64,000 bases of DNA, from assembly GCF_004770895.1 (NCBI RefSeq), contig NZ_RQHS01000022.1:1-64000 (forward strand), given 5' to 3'. Both the position numbers and the translations under genes were made by a program. This DNA is from Leptospira dzoumogneensis (GTDB taxonomy: Bacteria; Spirochaetota; Leptospiria; Leptospirales; Leptospiraceae). Below, piece by piece: positions 55,741 through 64,000 of the stretch. Below the pieces are notes generated by a model. It ran no database searches. It saw nothing but the letters and a program-made list of their open reading frames with translations, and was not told the origin of the DNA. Position 1 is the stretch's first letter. Each line of letters starts with the position of its first letter.

Positions 55741-57738
55741 ATGAACTTCCGATACAATCATTCTCCATTCTCTTACCAACGCCGCAGGACCAGAGAGGTA
55801 AAAGTAGGAGATATTGGGATCGGCGGAAATAATCCGATCCGCATCCAATCTATGATCACTGCGGATACGAGAGATACCGAAAACTCAGTCAGACAAATTC
55901 TGGAACTGGAAGCAGCGGGTTGTGAGATCGTTCGATTGACTGTACCTTCTCAACCGGACGCGGATAACTTACCTAATATTCGTAAGGAACTTAAAAAGTT
56001 AGGAAGTAAGGTGCCTCTAGTTGCGGACATCCATTTTACTCCGAGCGTTGCAATGAAATCCGTAGAATGGGTGGAGAAGGTCCGTATCAATCCGGGCAAC
56101 TTCGCCGATAAGAAAAAATTCGCAGTCAGAGATTATACGGATCTAGAATACAAAGAAGAATTAGAAAGGATCTCCGAAGTATTCAGTCCACTCGTACTTC
56201 GTTGTAAAGAGTTGGGAGTCTCTATGAGAATAGGGACCAACCACGGTTCCTTATCGGACCGTATTATGAATAAATACGGAGACACACCGCAGGGAATGGT
56301 GGAGTCGGCGATAGAATTTATTCGGATCGCAGAAAGTCTTTCTTATAAAGATATTATAGTAAGCATGAAAGCCTCCAATCCGCAAGTGATGGTCCAGGCT
56401 TATAGATTATTATGCAGCCGATTCATGGAATTACAGATGGATTATCCGCTGCATCTAGGAGTGACCGAAGCAGGAGACGGAAAAGACGGAAGGATCAAAT
56501 CCGCAATCGGTATAGGCTCTCTTTTAGAAGACGGACTAGGCGACACTATCAGAGTTTCCTTAACGGAAGATCCGATCCACGAAGTTCCAGTCGCAAGATT
56601 ACTCGCAGATAAATATAATAAACTTAGATTTCCGGAAACACAAAGCCAAGGATATTCCGAATTCAGAAACCCTTACTCCTACCAAAGATTTTACAGCAGA
56701 CCGATCCAAGTAGGAAGTCTTTCCCTTGGAGAAAACCATGCGGTTCGGATCGAATCGGTATTACCTTTCGGATCCGAAAGTGGATTTTCGCAGGAGCTCG
56801 CTTCCCTTAAAAATTATGCAAGATCCAGATCGTTAGAATTGGAAATGGTTTCAGTACCTTTGCCTACGGACGAATTCCTGAGAGAAGAATGTATTTCCGC
56901 AGTTAAAACCTCATCCGTTCCTATGGGAGTCATAGTAGAACAAAACGAATTATTACTCGAAGACATATTAGAAGACCTAATCCCTTTTCCTAAAGTAACA
57001 GTGGATCCGTTCCATCATTTCCAAAACAGGGATTCTTTATTAGAATTTTTGCATAAAAGAGAAGGTAAAGGGATCACCGAACTAAACGTCCAAGCCTACC
57101 AAATCGAAAGCCTAAAAGGACTTCCTGAAGAATTTAAGAATGCAGGAATAGGATCGGTAGCATTCTCCATCCAAACCTTTCATATATTACACGATTACAG
57201 AAAACTCGCACGTATACTCAGCGATTTTGATTATCCGATCTTCTTGAGCACGGAATATCCCGATATGGATACTGCATTGTACGAATCTTCCATCGGGATC
57301 GGCGGAATGTTGACCGACGGTATCGGAGACATGCTTCGTATCAAAGTAATCGACAGTGAACCGGAAGCGGTATTACAACTAGGGTTTGATATACTACAAG
57401 CAACCAGATTAAGACTTACAAAAACGGAATATATCTCCTGCCCTTCCTGCGGGAGGACCCTATTCGATCTGCAAACCACAACCGCGCGAATCAAAGAAAA
57501 AACAGGCCATCTAAAAGGGGTCAAGATAGCAGTCATGGGCTGTATCGTAAACGGCCCCGGAGAAATGGCGGATGCAGATTTCGGCTACGTAGGTGCGGGC
57601 CCTGGCAAAGTGCATTTATATCGCGGAAAAGAAATCGTACTCAAAAACGTTCCTTCCGAAGAAGCGGATGAAAGACTCGTCCAGCTGATTAAAGATTCTG
57701 GAATGTGGATGGAAAGAGAGTCAGTGACAACATTATAA
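55741..57738 (+). CDS. ispG: 4-hydroxy-3-methylbut-2-en-1-yl diphosphate synthase IspG, long form
   Basis: 665 residues. Reduces MEcPP to HMBPP in the MEP isoprenoid pathway. N-terminal TIM barrel ([19 protein letters not shown], opening), an inserted middle domain (about 310-540) found in Chlamydia, Bacteroidetes and plants, and a C-terminal 4Fe-4S domain with Cys567, Cys570 (SCPSCG), Cys601 ([10 protein letters not shown]) and Glu608. The standard E. coli enzyme is about 370 residues, so this is the long class. Confidence 0.95.
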   Translation: MNFRYNHSPFSYQRRRTREVKVGDIGIGGNNPIRIQSMITADTRDTENSVRQILELEAAGCEIVRLTVPSQPDADNLPNIRKELKKLGSKVPLVADIHFTPSVAMKSVEWVEKVRINPGNFADKKKFAVRDYTDLEYKEELERISEVFSPLVLRCKELGVSMRIGTNHGSLSDRIMNKYGDTPQGMVESAIEFIRIAESLSYKDIIVSMKASNPQVMVQAYRLLCSRFMELQMDYPLHLGVTEAGDGKDGRIKSAIGIGSLLEDGLGDTIRVSLTEDPIHEVPVARLLADKYNKLRFPETQSQGYSEFRNPYSYQRFYSRPIQVGSLSLGENHAVRIESVLPFGSESGFSQELASLKNYARSRSLELEMVSVPLPTDEFLREECISAVKTSSVPMGVIVEQNELLLEDILEDLIPFPKVTVDPFHHFQNRDSLLEFLHKREGKGITELNVQAYQIESLKGLPEEFKNAGIGSVAFSIQTFHILHDYRKLARILSDFDYPIFLSTEYPDMDTALYESSIGIGGMLTDGIGDMLRIKVIDSEPEAVLQLGFDILQATRLRLTKTEYISCPSCGRTLFDLQTTTARIKEKTGHLKGVKIAVMGCIVNGPGEMADADFGYVGAGPGKVHLYRGKEIVLKNVPSEEADERLVQLIKDSGMWMERESVTTL

Positions 57739-57830
57739 TTTTCTTTTTTTTAGAATTCTCTGTCCGAATCGAACACGAGGAGGTATAGATTAAAAAAACA
57801 TAAGAATTCTATAAAACAAAAGTTAATTAT

Positions 57831-58895
57831 ATGAAAATAAGATCGCTTATTGGATTTTCCCTGCTTCTAACTTCTATTTTGGTTGGTTGCGCCCCCGAAA
57901 ATAAAAACTATAATTTGGAAACATCTCTATTATTAGGCCTAACAAGCTCCTCTAGTCCTAGTGATCTAACTCCATTTTTAGTACCTGATTCCAATCAAAC
58001 AGTTTGTTCCGATTCCAGCGGAACTTCTCGCCCTTGCTCCGGAACCGGAGAGGACGGCGAATTTCTGAATACTCCTGCTCCTTATTCCTTGCAGATCCAA
58101 GACGGGGGAACCACCGTTCTAGAGGAAAGTTCTAGATTAATTTGGCAAAGATGTTCCTTCGGTACGAATTGGAACGGGACTACTTGCCAGGGAAGTCCGT
58201 TAAATTTGTATTGGCAGGCGGCGGATGAATACTGTTCTTCCTTAACTTTAGCGGGGCGAAATTGGAGACTTCCTACTGCAAGAGAAGCTTCTTTATTCGG
58301 AGATTTCTCTCAGGTTAATGCAGTTTCCGCAGTTTATTTCCCGAATACTTCTGTAAATACCCATTGGGCATCCACACCGGTTACTTCTTTTTTTGGAAGA
58401 TATTCCGCATATAGCAACGGTGAGATCGGCCAATCAGATCAAAATAATGGATTAAAAGTCAGATGTGTTTCCGGTCCGAAAATCCCTCAGGCAAATTTTA
58501 CCGATCTAGGAAATGGAACCGTTAAGGAAGAAAGTACGGGACTATTGATAAAAAAATGTGCACAAGGACAGACGGATGACTCTAATTGCACCGGCACACC
58601 GACCGTTTTCAACTGGCAGCAAGCTTTAGACGCATGTAATAATTTGGATTTTGCGGGTAGAACCGATTGGAGATTGCCTACAGCAAGAGAAGCATATTTT
58701 CATTCCGAGCCTAGCTATGGAACCATAGATCTACCTTTTGATTATTTCCCTAATAATACGCAGGCTTCTAACGCATGGACTTCCACAAGTACCAGTTATT
58801 TCACTCACGCATACACACAGAATTCGTTCTCTTTAGTTGTGGTTTCTAAAACGAATACAACGGCGACGAGAGCCCGCTGCGTAGCAGGTCCTTGA
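57831..58895 (+). CDS. Lipoprotein with tandem DUF1566 (Lcl C-terminal-like) domains
   Basis: 354 residues. Lipobox ILVGC at Cys20. Two copies of a DUF1566 unit, at about 90-215 and 220-354, each with WRLPTAREA and paired cysteines (C..GT..NG.TC, ADEYCSS). Leptospira has many such lipoproteins. Function unknown; the fold is often linked to attachment or surface display. Confidence 0.85.
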   Translation: MKIRSLIGFSLLLTSILVGCAPENKNYNLETSLLLGLTSSSSPSDLTPFLVPDSNQTVCSDSSGTSRPCSGTGEDGEFLNTPAPYSLQIQDGGTTVLEESSRLIWQRCSFGTNWNGTTCQGSPLNLYWQAADEYCSSLTLAGRNWRLPTAREASLFGDFSQVNAVSAVYFPNTSVNTHWASTPVTSFFGRYSAYSNGEIGQSDQNNGLKVRCVSGPKIPQANFTDLGNGTVKEESTGLLIKKCAQGQTDDSNCTGTPTVFNWQQALDACNNLDFAGRTDWRLPTAREAYFHSEPSYGTIDLPFDYFPNNTQASNAWTSTSTSYFTHAYTQNSFSLVVVSKTNTTATRARCVAGP

Positions 58896-58916
58896 GCTAA
58901 CATTCCATAGGCAAAT

Positions 58917-59049
58917 CTCGCACAGAGACCACCGAGAACACAAAGCATTGATCGTGAATGTAGGAACTCCTAGAGGCCGACGACCATCAATCTCTGTGAC
59001 TCAGTATCTCTGTGTGAAAACCCCGCGACTCTTTATTCTCTGAGCCTCT
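58917..59049. repeat. Dispersed repeat, copy G, with an inner palindrome
   Basis: Between convergent genes. Left arm 58919-58945 (variant CGCACAGAGACCACCGAGAA), right arm 58991-59017, further units to 59049. Inside is GTAGGAACTCCTAG (58960-58973), a member of the second palindrome family seen at 60892. Confidence 0.78.
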
Positions 59050-59050
59050 C

Positions 59051-60802
59051 TTACAGCTCGTTCGCCTCTACGATAATAAAATTCGGAGACACCTGTCTCA
59101 ATTTTTTAGCGGAATATTTACCCTTATCTTGGAAAACTTTCTGTTTCCAAACCTGAGTAGAAAATTCCGTTTTAGAATTTTTGATCTTATCGTAGAAATG
59201 ATCCGCTATCTTTTGTTTACCCAAAACCGACTGAGTCCTTGCCAGCCACAATGCACTTTGCTGTTTTCTGAAAGAAGAAGTCTCCAAACTTTCCGCTTGT
59301 TCCAATAAGAACGCAGCCTTATTCAGATTTCCTTTTTCCAGATATAAAATTGCTTCTAAGAATAGGATAGAAGGATCCTTGCCCGTAAATTCTTCGTTCG
59401 CCTTTTGTAATTCTAGAAGAATATCGTCTATCCCTCCCATGCCGGGATCGTCATTGATCAGCATTGCTTTTTTATAATGTCGGATCGCCGATCCCACCTT
59501 AGGATTTTTAGACTTCGGAACCTTCTTCCCTTTAGTTTTCTTAGAGTCCGAAAGATCCAAAAGTTTATAACCAGGTTCTCCCCAAGCCATAGGAATTTCC
59601 ATATAAGGACCGCTGCTAGTAGGAGCGGTGCCGACAGAGACAAAAATTTTACGAGCTTCTGCACTCATAACCACGGATTTTACGGAAGTGATCTGACGGA
59701 TCGTGGATCCCATTGTGCGAACTTCTCCGCTGGAACAATCGATAGTGTCATCCAGAAGATCCTGAAGATCTACAACACTGGTCCCCTTCTTCTTCTTTTG
59801 AGAAGAAAGAAGTTGTTCCGCTCTATCAAAACGACTGATACAATGGTGATAGAAAACGGGAGCCGCCATGATCTCCCCTTCCTGTAACTTTTCACTTTGG
59901 TAATGATTCGTGTTAACAATATGATCTTTTCCTAAATTAGGATAAACCACATCCACATTCCCGTAATTGGTCTCGATGATCGCGGCTTTCGGTCCCTTCT
60001 CCTTATGATTCGTAACGATCAAACCCCAGGTAGAATTGATCTTATGTTTTTTAGAAATACTAACGGCTTCTTCAATCGATCTTGCTTCCGAAATGATCTT
60101 ATGGCCGAAGTCGATCACACCCAAACCGTTAAAGCCTATCTTCTTATGAAAGCGAGTATGGAACGCGATCGTGAGACCTGCCTCATTGAATGCAGTGATC
60201 CCGGGAACATCCGCGCCTCTGCATGCAATATAACCGTAACGTAAACCTTTTTCAGGAGTGCAGAAGACAACGATCGGACGTTTGTCCCAAACTTCTACAC
60301 CAGGAAAATCAAAATTGCGTGCATGATATAATTTACCGTCCTGACTTTGATCTCCCCAAACAGCAACGCTTGTACATGCAGGGATCATCTGAGGACTTCT
60401 ACCCGGACTCATATGCGCGAGTTCCGGAAGAATTTGGATCATACCCAAAAACCCGACAGAGTTCTGGAAAGAATCCATAGTAAAAAGTTCCTTTTCCAAT
60501 TTCGCAGAACGACCCGCAGAAGTCAGAGCAGCAATCGTCCTCGCAGAAAACTCAGCAGGTCTATGTTTCATCATCCGCCGAGACATCCAATTTACTAGAA
60601 GTGAAGTCGCTCCCTTCGCCAAAAAATTCCGATTGCTGCGAGGCAAACTCCCGAGCAAAAGATTTCGGGCCATCACAGGATAAAAATCGAAGATCGGTTC
60701 AAACTGCCCGATCTCATTCATGATCTCGCCGAATTGTCTTCCCATCTCTTCCTGGGAACCCTTGAGTTGTATTACTGCTAGTGGATACGTTTCCGAATTC
60801 AT
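59051..60802 (-). CDS. C45-family autoproteolytic acyltransferase/hydrolase with C-terminal TPR region
   Basis: 583 residues from ATG 60802; an in-frame ATG 45 bp upstream adds unconserved residues. The N-terminal 140 form a propeptide-like helical section, and the nucleophile is Cys143 in IPACTSVAVWG, where self-cleavage would expose it. RNFDFPG and GLTIAFHTRF are the NTN-hydrolase signatures of the C45/acyl-CoA:6-APA acyltransferase class. About 440-583 is helical, TPR-like. Substrate not known; cytosolic, as no signal peptide is clear. Confidence 0.78.
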   Translation of the reverse strand: MNSETYPLAVIQLKGSQEEMGRQFGEIMNEIGQFEPIFDFYPVMARNLLLGSLPRSNRNFLAKGATSLLVNWMSRRMMKHRPAEFSARTIAALTSAGRSAKLEKELFTMDSFQNSVGFLGMIQILPELAHMSPGRSPQMIPACTSVAVWGDQSQDGKLYHARNFDFPGVEVWDKRPIVVFCTPEKGLRYGYIACRGADVPGITAFNEAGLTIAFHTRFHKKIGFNGLGVIDFGHKIISEARSIEEAVSISKKHKINSTWGLIVTNHKEKGPKAAIIETNYGNVDVVYPNLGKDHIVNTNHYQSEKLQEGEIMAAPVFYHHCISRFDRAEQLLSSQKKKKGTSVVDLQDLLDDTIDCSSGEVRTMGSTIRQITSVKSVVMSAEARKIFVSVGTAPTSSGPYMEIPMAWGEPGYKLLDLSDSKKTKGKKVPKSKNPKVGSAIRHYKKAMLINDDPGMGGIDDILLELQKANEEFTGKDPSILFLEAILYLEKGNLNKAAFLLEQAESLETSSFRKQQSALWLARTQSVLGKQKIADHFYDKIKNSKTEFSTQVWKQKVFQDKGKYSAKKLRQVSPNFIIVEANEL

Positions 60803-60891
60803 GCACCCATCATAACAAAACTTCGCCGACTCATCGACCGCCTCCATAGGTTCGGATAGCCGAACTTATCGGATCGGACATCCAACGGCCC

Positions 60892-61001
60892 TTGTAGGAG
60901 GTCCTACAACCCGTTTTGAACCGCCTGTTGGAACTCCTACGATCAATTTTAACCGCAGCGGCAAAACTCAGTGATCTCTGCGTCTTTGCGGCTCTGCGTG
61001 A
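60892..61001. repeat. Palindrome cluster and repeat copy H
   Basis: TTGTAGGA-GG-TCCTACAA (60892-60909) is a perfect 8-bp inverted repeat; a related TTGGAACTCCTAC follows at about 60928-60940. At 60976-61001 lies a single arm identical over 26 nt to copy D's right arm (39946-39971). All within the divergent gap between the C45 and AraC genes. Confidence 0.8.
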
Positions 61002-61055
61002 GAAAGCGAGTTGCATAATGCTACCCGGCGAAATCAAATAGCATCCGGCTCAAGC

Positions 61056-62150
61056 ATGGAATACCTGCATCTATTTTTCCTGAAATTTCTACAGTTCGGA
61101 GCGGGAGCGGCATTTTTATACGCCTATCTGGAAATCATCCGTCCAGGTTCCGGAAATCGGATCTTAGTTCTGATCATGATCCTAACCGGAACAATACTAC
61201 TCCGATATTCCTGGTATTTGCAGGACGATTTATTAGAATTTCCTTATCTATTTATATTCTTACATACCAGCGTAATATCCGTAGGACCGCTGATCTACAC
61301 TTACATCCGTTCCTTCTTAGAAACCGAGGAAGAAAGTCCGAAAGAAAAGTTACTCCGCTATGGACTTCATTTTTCTCCCGTTCTATTATTTACAGTCTTC
61401 GAATGTATTTTCTTTTCACAAGACAGTACTGAACTGAAGGCCCAGGTAATACAAGGATCCAAAGAATTCAGACTGGATTGGGCCCATTTAGGAAGTTTTA
61501 TCGCAAGCGTTCAAGTCTCAGTGTATTCCTTATTCTGCCTTTATCTATATCATAAAGTCAGCAAAAAATACGAGATGTACGAATTAAAATTGGTATGGTT
61601 AGTATTACTTCTTCCGGTATTCGCGAACAGCCTGATAGGAACTGCTTATTTCCTAAAGAACAAATATTTGTTCGATCTGGGAGCTTCTCTCATTTGTATC
61701 ATGGTGTTTTTGTTATTCTTGGTAAGAGAAAGACATCCTGGTTTTTTCAGCGAGATCAGCGAAGTCATCCAAAGTGCAAAATACCAAAATACCCCCCTTC
61801 TCTCTAAAGAAATAGAAACTGCCAATTCCAAATTAAAAGAACTATTAGAGACCAAAAACTTATACAGAGACAGCGAATTGAGACTGGTGGACCTTGCGGC
61901 AGAACTCGGACTAAATTTACACCAAACTTCCAGATACCTAAACGAAGTTCATAAAATGAATTTTTACGAACTAATCAATCGTTATAGAGTGCAAGAAGCC
62001 TGTAAACGTCTGATAGAAGAATCAGAAAGTTCGGTTCTAGACATTGCATTTGCAGTCGGCTTTAATTCCAAATCCACCTTCCATTCCCAGTTCGTAAAGT
62101 TTATGGGAATTTCACCTGCGTTGTACAGGAAGGAAAAAGGAAGTAGCTAA
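61056..62150 (+). CDS. Membrane-bound AraC-family transcription regulator
   Basis: 364 residues from ATG 61056; a TTG 45 bp upstream adds non-membrane residues. About seven membrane helices (5-235), then an AraC HTH domain (about 260-362) with DLAAELGLNLHQTSRYLNEV as first HTH and DIAFAVGFNSKSTFHSQF as second. Same architecture as the protein at 14384. Its 3' end overlaps the broken outer-membrane gene by 4 bp. Confidence 0.85.
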   Translation: MEYLHLFFLKFLQFGAGAAFLYAYLEIIRPGSGNRILVLIMILTGTILLRYSWYLQDDLLEFPYLFIFLHTSVISVGPLIYTYIRSFLETEEESPKEKLLRYGLHFSPVLLFTVFECIFFSQDSTELKAQVIQGSKEFRLDWAHLGSFIASVQVSVYSLFCLYLYHKVSKKYEMYELKLVWLVLLLPVFANSLIGTAYFLKNKYLFDLGASLICIMVFLLFLVRERHPGFFSEISEVIQSAKYQNTPLLSKEIETANSKLKELLETKNLYRDSELRLVDLAAELGLNLHQTSRYLNEVHKMNFYELINRYRVQEACKRLIEESESSVLDIAFAVGFNSKSTFHSQFVKFMGISPALYRKEKGSS

Positions 62151-63209
62151 AATACCGCAGAAATTCCTAAATAATATCCTCGTATCTTTTCTCTACCTGA
62201 ATCAGGAGTTTGGGGATAGATAGTAAATCCATCCGTGTATTGGTAATAAGAAACATACACATCCGAATAATTCTTATAGGAAAAATTAGATCTATTATAG
62301 TTATATCCGAAGTATAATTTATATTTTTCGAAGAAAATATAGGAAAAGGAAATGTCCAGTTCGGACCCTCTAAACACTCCCATGGTATTATGCTGAGGAT
62401 ATATTTTATATAAAAATGCAAATTCCTCAAAACTGGAGCCGGTCCATTCTAAAGATGTATCGAAACCTTGTCGACTTGAACTCCTATGCCCTTCCGTATA
62501 ATAAAGTTCCAAACTTAAATTCAAATAAAGAGTATCATATAAACGTAAATTACTTTTGATCGCTACCTGCGGCCCTAAAGTCTGGATTTTTTCCGCGGCA
62601 ATTCCGTATAAATTTCCGGATCACAGATCAGTATCTATTTTTCTTAAACCTGCCCCGAAATATAATTTTTCCTTAAAAGGAGTCAAAGCATAAGACAGGT
62701 AATTTAGTTTATAATCCTTTCTTTCCAAATCCATCAGATCTCGTCTTACAAATCCGTAGCTGCCGTCGTCGTTCGCGTAAATAGAATGATAGCGGGCCTT
62801 GGTAAGTACGTTCTGAGAAAATAGGAATTCTACCCCGTATCTTTTCTCCTCGTCTACAAATTTGAAATACAAAGGATAAATGGTCCTGACATTTCCAGTC
62901 AGATTAAAATCACGATTCACTTGTTCTTGTGCGATGTTCGCATTCGATTGGTAGAAGTAAGGATCGTATTGGGATTTCATGATCCTAAATCCCAGTTCGG
63001 AAACTTTCTTAGGAGAAGTAGAGGCTTTATTCGGCTCGGAAACCTGCTCGGTGTTTCCTGAACTTTGTGCAGAGGGATCCGAATTTGCAGGATCTACCGG
63101 AAGCCCCTGGGAATATAAAGAAGTAGTAAGGGACAATATTGTTAAGCGAAATAAAATGCAAAATCGGCACTTTCCAAAAATATGCCAAATTGGCAGTATT
63201 AGATTTCAT
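62147..63209 (-). pseudogene. Outer-membrane beta-barrel protein gene, broken by a frameshift and an in-frame stop
   Basis: A well-placed ATG at 63209 follows AAGGAG but opens a frame that fails after about 20 codons. One frame over, from about residue 10 on, a signal-peptide-like stretch (ILFRLTILSLTTSLYS) leads into a beta-rich barrel. Removing one T in the TTTTT run near 63176 joins them. The barrel frame then meets an in-frame TGA at 62621-62623 and goes on, in the same frame, to 62147. Alternating Tyr/aromatic strands continue on both sides (YKLNYLSYALTPF before; LYFGYNYNRSNFSY after). Two separate lesions point to a real pseudogene rather than a sequencing slip. Confidence 0.75.
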
Positions 63210-63247
63210 TTAAACTACTCCTTCGATCTCTCTTTTTTTAAAAATAA

Positions 63248-63302
63248 TTGACTATTGGTATATTATTTATAGTCCAATGGTATATTAATTAATGAGGTGA
63301 GG
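63248..63302 (+). promoter_or_regulatory. Promoter region of the SDR gene with direct repeats
   Basis: TTGGTATATTA (63255-63265) and ATGGTATATTA (63277-63287) are direct repeats 22 bp apart, and GACTAT/ATAGTC form a loose inverted pair (63250-63273). A TTGACT -35-like word is at 63248. AGGTGAGG precedes the ATG. It could be the site of a repressor. Confidence 0.4.
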
Positions 63303-63305
63303 CTC

Positions 63306-64000
63306 ATGAAAAAAGTATTGGTAACCGGTGCGAGCGGGCACCTGGGGTTTTCTCTAGTAAAACTTCTTCAGGAAAGAGGTTATGATGTGACGGCTGCGGT
63401 TAGAGATGCGAACGACTCTAAAAAAACTTCTAATCTGAAAAAGCTGGGAGTAAAGTTAGTCTCCGCCGATCTGGGAGATAGAGAATCCCTTCGTAAAGCT
63501 TTGCAAGGACAGGACGGCTTATTCCAAGTGGCTGCGGCTTTCAATCTGACTGCCAAGGATCCCCAAAAAGAAGTTGTGGAACCTAATATCAACGGAACCA
63601 GAAACATCTTGGAAGAAGCATATAAGGCCGGGATCAAAAAAGTAGTATATACTTCCAGCATCGCCGCAGTAGGAACCATTGCAGAAGGAGAATCTCCTCT
63701 GAACGAATCCACATGGAATGATTCTGCAAAAGAACCTTATGCGATCTCGAAGACCCAATCCGAAAAATTAGCTTGGGAAATTTCTAAAAAGTTAGGTTTG
63801 AATCTAGTAACCGTTCTACCTGGAACTATTTTAGGCCCTCAGTTCACCCAACCTACTTCTTCCTTAAAGCTGATACAGGACATTCTAAAAGGACAACTTC
63901 CCTTCGCTCCTAAGATGACTTTTTCTTATGTGGATGTAAGAGATGTTGCAATGGCGCATATCTTGGCTTATGAAAATCCTGCAGCGCAGGGAAGATATAT
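63306..64000 (+). CDS. Extended-SDR aldehyde/flavonol-type reductase, C-terminus off the right edge
   Basis: 231 complete codons seen. NAD(P)-binding GASGHLG (8-14), catalytic Tyr and Lys in YAISK, and Ser-Ser in YTSSIAAVG, in the order of the extended SDR family (dihydroflavonol 4-reductase/epimerase-like). Substrate unknown. Divergent from the broken outer-membrane gene; controlled from the region at 63248. Confidence 0.85.
   Translation, partial: MKKVLVTGASGHLGFSLVKLLQERGYDVTAAVRDANDSKKTSNLKKLGVKLVSADLGDRESLRKALQGQDGLFQVAAAFNLTAKDPQKEVVEPNINGTRNILEEAYKAGIKKVVYTSSIAAVGTIAEGESPLNESTWNDSAKEPYAISKTQSEKLAWEISKKLGLNLVTVLPGTILGPQFTQPTSSLKLIQDILKGQLPFAPKMTFSYVDVRDVAMAHILAYENPAAQGRY

Noticed and set aside
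62621..62623. TGA read as selenocysteine
   Set aside because: No selenocysteine insertion element is evident and a second lesion upstream argues for decay.

Overview
The window reads as chromosomal DNA of a spirochaete of the genus Leptospira. The reasons are the low-to-moderate GC content (about 40-42 % by eye), lipoproteins with loose spirochaetal lipoboxes, frequent TTG starts, a 7TMR-DISM/SpoIIE signalling protein, a long-form IspG, an OpgG/OpgH glucan locus, several Leptospira-type proteins of unknown function and dispersed CAGAGaCgCGGAG-type intergenic repeats. The GC content fits the saprophytic or intermediate species better than the 35 % GC pathogens; that placement is inference. No rRNA, tRNA, CRISPR array, intact insertion sequence or prophage was seen.

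Layout. 1-2329: minus-strand dapA-dapB-cdaA operon (lysine/peptidoglycan precursor and c-di-AMP synthesis; cdaA runs off the left edge). 2.4-8.4 kb: an MFS permease, a lipoprotein, an SGNH hydrolase, and a membrane protein overlapping a HEAT-repeat lipoprotein. 8.4-16.4 kb: a 7TM-SpoIIE-TPR phosphatase, DUF1304, an SbtA-like bicarbonate permease, a REC-HATPase protein translationally coupled to a membrane AraC regulator, and a sterol-desaturase-family oxidase. 16.4-23.8 kb: a methyltransferase and an ArsR-rhodanese regulator diverging from a near-perfect 28-bp palindrome, then a heavy-metal RND efflux operon (small membrane protein, TolC, adaptor, CzcA/CusA pump). 23.8-28.5 kb: bactofilin-pdxA-membrane protein, a GNAT enzyme and two Leptospira-type unknowns. 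28.6-32.4 kb: lytic transglycosylase and citrate synthase with a clear terminator. 32.4-39.8 kb: a zeta-type toxin module, three consecutive RNA-methyltransferase-like genes, a lipoprotein, a glycosyltransferase and cyclopropane fatty acid synthase. 40-48.8 kb: opgG, a small gene that looks like a detached OpgH N-terminus, opgH, and gltB. 49-64 kb: a DHA2 drug exporter, lipoproteins, ispG, a C45-type autoproteolytic hydrolase, a second membrane AraC regulator, a doubly broken outer-membrane protein gene, and an extended-SDR reductase that runs off the right edge.

How the parts work together. Cell-envelope functions dominate: DAP and c-di-AMP synthesis, peptidoglycan turnover, bactofilin, periplasmic glucans, cyclopropanation, lipoproteins and metal efflux. 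Most multigene units are tightly packed with TAATG, ATGA or TTGA overlaps, and several downstream genes start at TTG. The most interesting structures are the split opgH, the ArsR-rhodanese/methyltransferase palindrome, the dispersed repeat family (eight loci here, two of them sharing an identical 26-nt segment) and the decayed outer-membrane protein gene at 62.1-63.2 kb.
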